Shown: positions 1-4,975 of the stretch, piece by piece
Layout: the number at the start of each line of letters is the position of its first letter
Position numbering within the stretch: position 1 is the stretch's first letter
Source of the DNA: Paenibacillus sp.
GTDB lineage: Bacteria > Bacillota > Bacilli > Paenibacillales > NBRC-103111
Direction of reading: 5' to 3'
DNA: 8,818 nucleotides
Assembly (NCBI GenBank): GCA_029239545.1
Contig: JARBUQ010000160.1
Coordinates: forward strand, 1-8,818
The notes under the pieces: model-generated
Database searches by the model: none
The model's input: only the letters and a program-made list of their open reading frames with translations
Told to the model about the DNA's origin: nothing
Made by a program: the position numbers and the translations under genes

Positions 1-1
1 T

Positions 2-1552
2 CTCGGGATCACAAAGGATGACATCGCCACTATTTGTCTGTCGAATTTGCTTAGCAATATTATAACGAATGATCTGTATCACGAGGTTTACGAGACCAGA
101 GCCGATCATACGGAAGCAGGAGAGGAAGTCACGGCCATTCGAACAATGACACCGGAGCAGACGAATCAGGTGGTCGCCAGACAGCTTGAAAGGCATGGGT
201 TGTCCCACGTCCCGGTTGTCAGAACCCACCATCATCTGAACCATGCTGCAGCCGCCTATTTCGGGATGAGGAACGATGCTGTGGAACCGCATTTGGTCAT
301 TACGCTTGACAGTGGAGGGGATGGTGACTGCTCGCATGTATATTTGGCGGCCAACAATGAGTTGAGGCTGATCGCAAGCACACCTAGCGGGAATTCGATA
401 GGCAATATCTATACGTCAGTAACGCATTTTCTTGGAATGACTCCGCATGAGCATGAGTATAAGGTGATGGGCTTGGCTGCCTATGCGAAGAAAGATTACG
501 TGGAGTCTCTTGTTGAGAAATTCAGGAGTTATGTTGATGTGGATCCAGATAATCCTTTGATTTTCCGAAGAAAAACAGAGGAGACTACAACGAATATAGC
601 GTACCGAATTGCGCAGGATTTCAAGCGCCAGCGATTCGATAATGTGGCCGGGGCTTTGCAGGCTTTCACTGAGGAGCTGATTCTCAAATGGGTGAAGAAT
701 CTAATCGCCCATACTGGGATCAGGAAGTTAGTAGTAGCAGGCGGGGTGTTCATGAATATTAAGGTAAATGCCCTCATCAGCAAGCTTGAGGAGGTAGAGT
801 ATTTTCAAGTATTCCCGTCATGCGGGGACGAATCCCTGCCTTTTGGTGCGTTGTGGTTAAATTATGTTGGGGATAACCCCGAGAGAGGGGGGGATATTCG
901 GTTCGATTCCTTCTGTCTTGGACCGGATTCGGGTTTTGACCTGGAGTCCGCAATGCACAGCTATGAGGATCGCCTGGAATTCTCACCGCTGGACGATCCG
1001 GACAACACGACAGCCCAGTTATTAGCTGAGGGCAACATTGTAGCTCGATGCTCCGGCCGGATGGAATTCGGAGCAAGGGGGCTTGGCAACCGCTCGTTAC
1101 TGGCTGATCCTGCCCGTTTCGGATGTGTTCAAGAGATTAACGCGATGATCAAACAGCGGGATTTCTACATGCCATTTGCGCCGGCTGTATTGATCGAGCA
1201 AGCAGAGAAGTATATAGACATTCCAGAGGCTCTATCAGGTGAACGGATTTCACCGTATATGATGATGTCATTCGATTCTACGGACAAGCGAAGTGATTTT
1301 GCGGCTGCTGTGCATCAGTATGACCGAACGGCAAGAGCCCAGATCGTCAACAAAGAGACGTATCCGGAATTTCATCGCCTGTTATCCTTATTCGGAAAGA
1401 TCACGGACCGTCCTGTCCTGCTGAATACATCCTACAATTTGCACGGCTTCCCGCTTGTGCTTGGGGCTAACGATGCCATGGATGTAATGTGCAGGTCATC
1501 GCTTAAGTACCTGGTCATTAACAATGTGCTGGTGACTAAGCGGGAAAGCTGA
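2..1552 (+). CDS. Carbamoyltransferase, NodU/TobZ/CmcH family (5' end missing)
   Basis: This family moves a carbamoyl group from carbamoyl phosphate, through carbamoyl-AMP, onto a hydroxyl of a sugar or natural product. The frame is open back to the left edge, so the TTG at 47 is internal and the true start lies outside; 516 residues are visible. The Kae1-like N-terminal domain shows a metal-site HHHLNHA motif (227-247), a DSGGDGD segment, AGGVFMN (737-757) and CGDESLPFGA (821-850), whose Asp fits the family metal ligand. The C-terminal domain shows GRMEFGARGLGNRS (1055-1096), a QRDFYMPFAPAVL segment and LLNTSYNLHGFP (about 1418-1453). Two of these differ from the usual EFGPRALGNRS and NTSFNxxGEP wording as I remember it. 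Such enzymes occur in nodulation, antibiotic and polysaccharide clusters; the acceptor here cannot be told because the upstream neighbours are not visible. Family assignment is firm, substrate unknown. Confidence 0.93.
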   Translation, partial: LGITKDDIATICLSNLLSNIITNDLYHEVYETRADHTEAGEEVTAIRTMTPEQTNQVVARQLERHGLSHVPVVRTHHHLNHAAAAYFGMRNDAVEPHLVITLDSGGDGDCSHVYLAANNELRLIASTPSGNSIGNIYTSVTHFLGMTPHEHEYKVMGLAAYAKKDYVESLVEKFRSYVDVDPDNPLIFRRKTEETTTNIAYRIAQDFKRQRFDNVAGALQAFTEELILKWVKNLIAHTGIRKLVVAGGVFMNIKVNALISKLEEVEYFQVFPSCGDESLPFGALWLNYVGDNPERGGDIRFDSFCLGPDSGFDLESAMHSYEDRLEFSPLDDPDNTTAQLLAEGNIVARCSGRMEFGARGLGNRSLLADPARFGCVQEINAMIKQRDFYMPFAPAVLIEQAEKYIDIPEALSGERISPYMMMSFDSTDKRSDFAAAVHQYDRTARAQIVNKETYPEFHRLLSLFGKITDRPVLLNTSYNLHGFPLVLGANDAMDVMCRSSLKYLVINNVLVTKRES

Positions 1553-1577
1553 CTGAGATAGAATATCGGAGATTGGG

Positions 1578-1620
1578 ATAACGGAACTCGCTTCATCGGA
1601 GTTCCGTTATTTCCTTTGAT
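1578..1620 (+). terminator. Intrinsic terminator of the carbamoyltransferase
   Basis: A perfect 12-bp stem (ATAACGGAACTC at 1578-1589, its complement at 1599-1610) with a 9-nt loop is followed by the T-rich tract TTCCTTTGATT. It begins 26 bp after the TGA stop. The opposite strand has no T-run after the stem, so it suits the + transcript best, though it could also hinder readthrough from the convergent hydrolase gene. Confidence 0.85.
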
Positions 1621-2415
1621 TCACAACGGATACAAATCAGCATTATACCGCGTCGCGTATGTTCCTTCTGCTTGTGCGGTGTCAATTTCCTGGATCAACA
1701 GCTGCTCCTCCCCGTGCTGCACGTATTGAAGCAGATTGCCATGAGGATCAATGACACTTGTTGCAGCTGTCTGATAATCCATGCATACATTAACGCTGGC
1801 GAAAAATATCGTGTTCTCCTGTGCCCGGCATATCATAGCTTTCTCGAAGAATGCCTCACCCCATTCCCGAGGCTTGACCCCATCATATTTTCTTCCGGTC
1901 CATTGAGGCTGGAAAACAATTTTTGCCCCACGTACTGCTGCCCATCTTACCGTTTCCGGATAACGCCAGCCTTCATGACAGATCGCGATTCCGAACGGCA
2001 CACCTTTGACTTCAAACATAGCTCTAGTACCGTCAGCCACATAATGCAAGGATTCTCCGCCAAGGGGGATTTGATTCTTCGTCTGATATCCCATCACCAG
2101 TCCGTCTGCAGAGATCACATAAGCCCGGTTATGCAGTCCAAGCTCGGATAAGTATTCCATTCCAATTATGAGCGCGGTATTGCATTCTTTACACCATTTC
2201 CCTAGAATTCGCAGCGTTTCATCCATCAAGGCGTTGTCTGGAGGAGCAAACTCATCCTCCGTTCCCCTCAGCCCCGGGAGGTAGCCCTCAGGAAAACAAA
2301 CAATATCAACACCGTTTGTCTGGCACTGCAGTAAAACATCACGTATTTTATTCATATTGTCGGCAAAGGTAGTAAGGTGACGGAGTGCAGCTAATCCAAT
2401 CTTGATCTTGGTCAT
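1621..2415 (-). CDS. Carbon-nitrogen hydrolase (nitrilase superfamily)
   Basis: A 264-residue protein, the usual length for a single-domain nitrilase-superfamily amidase. The Glu-Lys-Cys catalytic triad is visible: Glu43 in FPEGYLPG, Lys113 in QTKNQIP and Cys146 in AICHEGWRYPE. These enzymes hydrolyse amide, carbamoyl or nitrile C-N bonds through a thioimidate or acyl-enzyme on the Cys, normally in the cytosol; no signal peptide or membrane segment is seen. The ATG at 2413-2415 is preceded by GGAGG (2425-2429 on the complement) about 9 nt away, which supports this start. It is a single gene, convergent with the carbamoyltransferase and divergent from the thioesterase. Substrate cannot be read from sequence; candidates are N-carbamoyl amino acids, omega-amides or small aliphatic amides. 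Superfamily is certain, subfamily open. Confidence 0.9.
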   Translation of the reverse strand: MTKIKIGLAALRHLTTFADNMNKIRDVLLQCQTNGVDIVCFPEGYLPGLRGTEDEFAPPDNALMDETLRILGKWCKECNTALIIGMEYLSELGLHNRAYVISADGLVMGYQTKNQIPLGGESLHYVADGTRAMFEVKGVPFGIAICHEGWRYPETVRWAAVRGAKIVFQPQWTGRKYDGVKPREWGEAFFEKAMICRAQENTIFFASVNVCMDYQTAATSVIDPHGNLLQYVQHGEEQLLIQEIDTAQAEGTYATRYNADLYPL

Positions 2416-2441
2416 GGGTTCGAACCTCCAGAAGAACTAGT

Positions 2442-2447
2442 ATTATA
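2442..2447 (-). promoter_or_regulatory. Candidate -10 box for the C-N hydrolase
   Basis: On the minus strand a perfect TATAAT lies about 26 bp before the start codon, giving a predicted leader of about 20 nt that still holds the GGAGG site. No good -35 hexamer is seen at 16-18 bp, so the promoter may depend on an activator or on other contacts. Confidence 0.45.
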
Positions 2448-2516
2448 CTTGTATCTCCAACTGTACCATAACCTTTCCTCTGACAAAACGGTTAATGGGG
2501 CGGAATTAGAATTTCC

Positions 2517-2546
2517 TTGAACGATTAGCATTACAGGGACGATAAT
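2517..2546 (+). promoter_or_regulatory. Sigma-A-like promoter of the thioesterase gene
   Basis: TTGAAC (2517-2522), an 18-bp spacer and GATAAT (2541-2546) form a good vegetative promoter. Initiation near 2553 leaves about 37 nt before the TTG at 2590 but only about 19 nt before the ATG at 2572. An imperfect GGAA-N7-TTCC dyad (2502-2516) abuts the -35 box. Confidence 0.65.
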
Positions 2547-2573
2547 TGGTAAACTAGGGTAAGTATATAAAAT

Positions 2574-2582
2574 GAGAGGGTG
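2574..2582 (+). promoter_or_regulatory. Ribosome binding site that decides a TTG start
   Basis: GAGAGGGTG ends 7 nt before TTG 2590 and overlaps the alternative ATG at 2572. This is why the shorter thioesterase form is preferred. Confidence 0.55.
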
Positions 2583-2589
2583 CATCCGT

Positions 2590-3105
2590 TTGGAAGAACA
2601 GCGCTTGGTCAAACAATCCCGATGTTACAGAACATCCAGAGTATTTCCGACAGACGTGAACAATCATAACTCCTTATTCGGCGGCAAGCTGATGGCCAAC
2701 ATAGATGATATCGCCTCCATTGCTGCGGCCAAGCATTGCCGGAATTTCTGCGTTACAGCTTCAACCGATTCGGTCGATTTCCTGAAGCCGATTATGACTA
2801 CGGATTCAGTAAGTCTGGAGGCTTTCGTAACTTATACAGGCAACAGCTCCATGGAGGTGTTCGTGAAAGTCATCACGGAGGACTTGGTGAGCGGGGATCG
2901 TCAGATTGCGGCGACATCCTTCCTGACCTTTGTGGCGCTTGATGAGAATCACAGGCCGGTTCGGGTACCCAGAGTAATTCCGGAGACTGAGGAGGAGAAG
3001 CGTCTGCATGAGACCGGGCTTAAGCGTGCCGAGATTCGTCGATTCCGCCGGGAGGAAAGCAAGAAATTCGCCGATTATTTGACAGATACGTTTCCTTGGG
3101 AGTGA
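2590..3105 (+). CDS. ykhA: Acyl-CoA thioesterase, hotdog fold (YkhA/YciA-like)
   Basis: Hydrolyses acyl-CoA esters to free acid and CoA in the cytosol. The single hotdog domain shows the family signature NNHNSLFGGKLMANIDDIASIAA (residues 24-46, with short substitutions), then TASTDSVDFLKPI, the strand SSMEVFVKVITEDL and TSFLTFVAL. Asn25 and Asp39/Asp40 lie in the region that holds catalytic residues in this family. A charged helix-rich tail rich in Arg, Lys and Glu follows. The order and wording match Bacillus YkhA as I remember it. I prefer the TTG at 2590 (171 residues): AGAGGGTG lies about 7 nt before it, and the product then begins MEEQRLVKQS. The in-frame ATG at 2572 (177 residues) has no good ribosome binding site and sits close to the predicted transcription start. 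It is probably monocistronic, ending at the terminator at 3489. Confidence 0.88.
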   Translation: MEEQRLVKQSRCYRTSRVFPTDVNNHNSLFGGKLMANIDDIASIAAAKHCRNFCVTASTDSVDFLKPIMTTDSVSLEAFVTYTGNSSMEVFVKVITEDLVSGDRQIAATSFLTFVALDENHRPVRVPRVIPETEEEKRLHETGLKRAEIRRFRREESKKFADYLTDTFPWE

Positions 3106-3488
3106 GGTTGGAAGTACAGGAAGGAATTGGTTGATACATACGGCGAAACAGAGCAGAAAATTGAAGTTGAAGGTGAATTCGCAGAAAATGGGATGAATGA
3201 GCGAGTTTGATGTTGGTCCATTATCAATTAGTGAAGGTAATGAAACAAATAGTGAAGCAAAGTAAACAAATGTGGAGGCAAAAAGGGGGGGGAGAGTTGA
3301 TTAGTAAGCCAAACCAAACAATTAGCAAAGCTAGCTTCCGAAATAGTTTAGATCGCTTTATTAATCGGAAAGCAGGAGGTATCGAAACGAAGATTTAGTT
3401 CAATTTCCTTAATAAGTAGTTTACTTTGGTGCTCTGATCCAAGTAGAAGATTAGAAATCGAAGCACACGGTCTAACTGAACTCAATAG
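3106..3488. other. Gene-poor, purine-rich stretch; possible decayed coding sequence
   Basis: There is no convincing gene in these 383 bp. The thioesterase frame stays open for 34 codons past its TGA, to a TGA at 3208-3210. A second frame gives a short peptide from ATG 3197, reading MSEFDVGPLSISEGNET, to TAA 3263. A third frame is open from 3207 to 3398 (63 codons from TTG or ATG, Lys/Gln/Asn-rich) without a clear ribosome binding site or recognisable domain. A tract of five A and eight G lies at 3280-3292. The mix of short overlapping open frames suggests either an untranslated spacer or a remnant broken by frameshifts; I cannot tell which. Confidence 0.45.
3226..3267 (+). repeat. Two degenerate 21-bp tandem repeats
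   Basis: Units 3226-3246 and 3247-3267 agree at 16 of 21 positions, and a much weaker third unit may follow (3268-3288). In one frame (codons starting 3245 and 3266) units two and three encode TNSEAK-stop and TNVEAK, so the similarity is kept at the residue level there. Confidence 0.4.
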
Positions 3489-3525
3489 AAAACCTGACTG
3501 ATGAATTTCCAGTCAGGTTTTTATC
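3489..3525. terminator. Bidirectional terminator between the thioesterase region and hemQ
   Basis: The 12-bp stem AAAACCTGACTG (3489-3500) pairs perfectly with 3510-3521 across a 9-nt loop. The + strand continues as a T-run (TTTTTAT) and the minus strand as TTTTCTATT, so it can end both the rightward transcript and hemQ, whose stop codon lies just beyond it. Confidence 0.85.
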
Positions 3526-3529
3526 GACT

Positions 3530-4276
3530 CTAAACACTCAACAGCGCATTCACCTTAGACTGATCCAGCAAATTACCAACATAGAAATCGCCGAAATCAC
3601 CGTAACGAGCGCTAACCTCGTCGAATCTCATTTCGTACACAAGCTTCTTGAACGTTAGCGCATCCTCTGCAAATAAAGTTACGCCCCACTCCCAATCGTC
3701 GAATCCGACCGAACCGGTGATGATTTGCTTGACGCGACCTGCATAGCTGCGGCCAATCATGCCATGACTGCGCATCATCGTACGGCGGTCTTCCATACTG
3801 ACCATGTACCAGTTGTCGTTGCCGGAGCGGCGTTTGTTCATTGGATAGAAGCATATGTGTCTGGCTTTCGGGAGTATCGGCTTCAGTCGGGCGACGACTT
3901 CCGGATCTTCCTTAGGATCTACTCCTGGTTTGGACATATAATTGCTTAATTCCACTACAGAAACGTAGGAATAAGCGGGTTTGGTAAATCGCGCGAAGTT
4001 AGTTTTGTTAAAAGTGGTCTCAATGGCGGTTAACTCCTCCAGCGTCTCACGAAGATGCATGAACATGAGGTCTGCTTTCTGACCGACAATGTGGTAGAAA
4101 GCTGTGCTGCCAAGCTTGCTCTCCTCAACGGAGCGCCATTCATGCAGCAATGTGTGCAGCTCGTCCTCAGCCTGTGCGCGTTCTTCCGGTGAAGCAGCTT
4201 TCCATGCGGACCAATCTATTGTGCGGAAATCGTGAAGGGCGTACCAGCCTTCTAATGTTTGTACAGCGTCACTCAT
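3530..4276 (-). CDS. hemQ: Coproheme decarboxylase HemQ (chlorite dismutase-like)
   Basis: Final enzyme of the coproporphyrin-dependent haem pathway of Gram-positive bacteria: it oxidatively decarboxylates two propionates of coproheme III, using peroxide, to give haem b. The product is 248 residues, the usual length. Visible marks are Tyr144 in FYPMNKRR (the radical tyrosine), His171 in RSHGMIGRSYAG (the proximal haem ligand), Gln184 in RVKQIITGS, where true chlorite dismutases have a distal Arg, and the family string GFDDWEWGVTLFA. A longer reading from 4378 is unlikely: the ATG at 4276 has AAGGAG (4288-4293) about 11 nt upstream, and the promoter lies inside the longer frame. It is transcribed alone and divergently from yuiB; no other haem gene is visible. 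Identity is very secure. Confidence 0.96.
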   Translation of the reverse strand: MSDAVQTLEGWYALHDFRTIDWSAWKAASPEERAQAEDELHTLLHEWRSVEESKLGSTAFYHIVGQKADLMFMHLRETLEELTAIETTFNKTNFARFTKPAYSYVSVVELSNYMSKPGVDPKEDPEVVARLKPILPKARHICFYPMNKRRSGNDNWYMVSMEDRRTMMRSHGMIGRSYAGRVKQIITGSVGFDDWEWGVTLFAEDALTFKKLVYEMRFDEVSARYGDFGDFYVGNLLDQSKVNALLSV

Positions 4277-4287
4277 CGGTTTCTCGG

Positions 4288-4293
4288 CTCCTT
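4288..4293 (-). promoter_or_regulatory. Ribosome binding site deciding the hemQ start
   Basis: AAGGAG on the minus strand, 11 nt before ATG 4276. Spacing is a little long but no other start has a comparable site. Confidence 0.7.
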
Positions 4294-4339
4294 TACAGCT
4301 AACTTGCCCTGAAGAAGTTCCAGAGCTCTTGTTACAAGT

Positions 4340-4368
4340 ATTGTAGCGAAATGGCCAGGAAAGGGCAA
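4340..4368 (-). promoter_or_regulatory. hemQ promoter
   Basis: On the minus strand TTGCCC (4363-4368) and TACAAT (4340-4345) are separated by 17 bp. Initiation near 4333 leaves a leader of about 57 nt before the ATG. Confidence 0.6.
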
Positions 4369-4370
4369 AC

Positions 4371-4389
4371 GCTGTCACAGAGCTGTCAC
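4371..4389. repeat. Direct repeat GCTGTCAC in the hemQ-yuiB promoter region
   Basis: Two perfect 8-bp copies (4371-4378 and 4382-4389) are separated by AGA, an 11-bp period or about one helical turn. They lie directly upstream of the hemQ -35 box, roughly -38 to -56 from the predicted start, a position suited to an activator or accessory contact. No regulator is identified. Confidence 0.5.
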
Positions 4390-4426
4390 CTTCTCAGCAT
4401 GCAATAAAGGAAGAATTCAATCAGAC

Positions 4427-4440
4427 ACAGGTTACAGGTT
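4427..4440 (+). repeat. Tandem heptamer ACAGGTT x2 at the yuiB -35 box
   Basis: Two perfect adjacent copies (4427-4433, 4434-4440). The last two bases of the second copy are the first two of the -35 hexamer TTGACT, so a protein bound here would meet RNA polymerase. Confidence 0.5.
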
Positions 4441-4467
4441 GACTTTGAGCGTCCCACTTTCTACACT
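4439..4467 (+). promoter_or_regulatory. yuiB promoter
   Basis: TTGACT (4439-4444), a 17-bp spacer and TACACT (4462-4467) form a strong sigma-A-like promoter. Because it overlaps the beginning of the longest open frame (TTG 4439), the protein must start later, at ATG 4508. Confidence 0.7.
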
Positions 4468-4492
4468 AGAAGTATACAATCCATTTTCTCGC

Positions 4493-4500
4493 AGGAGGAA
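4493..4500 (+). promoter_or_regulatory. Ribosome binding site deciding the yuiB start
   Basis: AGGAGGAA, seven bases before ATG 4508: near-perfect sequence and spacing. Confidence 0.85.
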
Positions 4501-4507
4501 CGTTACT

Positions 4508-4792
4508 ATGATTCAATTGGCCATTGCCGCTTTGCTGATTTTTGTTTTGGCATTCGGGATCGGTTTTATATTCAACATGCTGCTCAAAACGACACGGTTC
4601 CCGATTTATCTGTACGTAGTTGTTGTAGTTGGGATGCTTCTGTATTGGGCATGGGGCTCGGGTTCGTTGTGGGATAATGTGGCTAAGTACACGATTGTGG
4701 ATTACACCCCCTTCATAGCGGGGCTGTTCGGAGCTATCTTAAGTGGAAATGCGATTCATACACTTCGCGTACGAGGATTTAAGATGTTCTAA
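4508..4792 (+). CDS. yuiB: YuiB-like small integral membrane protein
   Basis: A 94-residue hydrophobic protein of unknown function resembling the YuiB family of Bacillales. Three membrane segments are visible: residues about 2-22 (IQLAIAALLIFVLAFGIGFI), about 32-50 (FPIYLYVVVVVGMLLYWAW) and a weaker one at about 70-84 (FIAGLFGAILSGNAI). The first carries the GIGFIFNMLL string typical of the family as I remember it. The ends of the protein are short, with a basic C-terminus (LRVRGFKMF), and no catalytic motif is seen. It is divergent from hemQ and followed by its own terminator, so it appears monocistronic. The family name is from memory of the sequence style; a different small membrane family is possible. 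Confidence 0.72.
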   Translation: MIQLAIAALLIFVLAFGIGFIFNMLLKTTRFPIYLYVVVVVGMLLYWAWGSGSLWDNVAKYTIVDYTPFIAGLFGAILSGNAIHTLRVRGFKMF

Positions 4793-4821
4793 TTTACGAG
4801 TCTACAAATTATTCAAGTATG

Positions 4822-4863
4822 ACAAGGTCCCGCTCCCAGGAGTGGGGCCTTGTTTCGACTTTT
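4822..4863 (+). terminator. Intrinsic terminator after yuiB
   Basis: A 15-nt arm (4822-4836, ACAAGGTCCCGCTCC) pairs with 4839-4853 with two G-U pairs. The innermost pairs must open, giving a short loop around CCAG. TTCGACTTTT follows. It lies 30 bp after the yuiB stop and isolates dnaB from yuiB transcription. Confidence 0.8.
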
Positions 4864-4908
4864 CCAGAAGAAAGATGTCAGGATGCTTATTCCGGGTGCT
4901 GAAATTTG

Positions 4909-4917
4909 TGATAGAAT
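4909..4917 (+). promoter_or_regulatory. Candidate extended -10 promoter of dnaB-dnaI
   Basis: TGATAGAAT is an extended -10 element (TG, one base, TAGAAT) located between the yuiB terminator and the dnaB start. No good -35 hexamer is found at normal spacing, as is common for extended -10 promoters. The predicted leader is about 50 nt. Confidence 0.45.
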
Positions 4918-4975
4918 GTAGATAGCTGACGTCCTTTGTCGATTGAAGGATTCGCAGAAGATAGGAGCATTCGCG

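Noticed and set aside
1672..2151. Plus-strand frame of 159 codons
   Set aside because: It lies entirely opposite the C-N hydrolase, whose catalytic triad and start site are well supported.
3207..3398. Small protein gene of 63 codons
   Set aside because: Composition is dominated by Lys, Gln and Asn from A-rich sequence, there is no clear ribosome binding site, and no domain is recognised; kept only as part of the gene-poor stretch.
1553..3529. Signs of an insertion sequence or transferred island around the left genes
   Set aside because: No transposase, terminal inverted repeats, target duplications, integrase or tRNA attachment site could be found.
4277..4378. Longer N-terminus for HemQ
   Set aside because: The extra 34 residues are unlike the family, would overlap the promoter elements at 4340-4368, and lack a ribosome binding site.
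4439..4507. Longer N-terminus for the YuiB-like protein
   Set aside because: Its TTG start is the -35 box of the promoter, and a near-perfect AGGAGGAA precedes ATG 4508.
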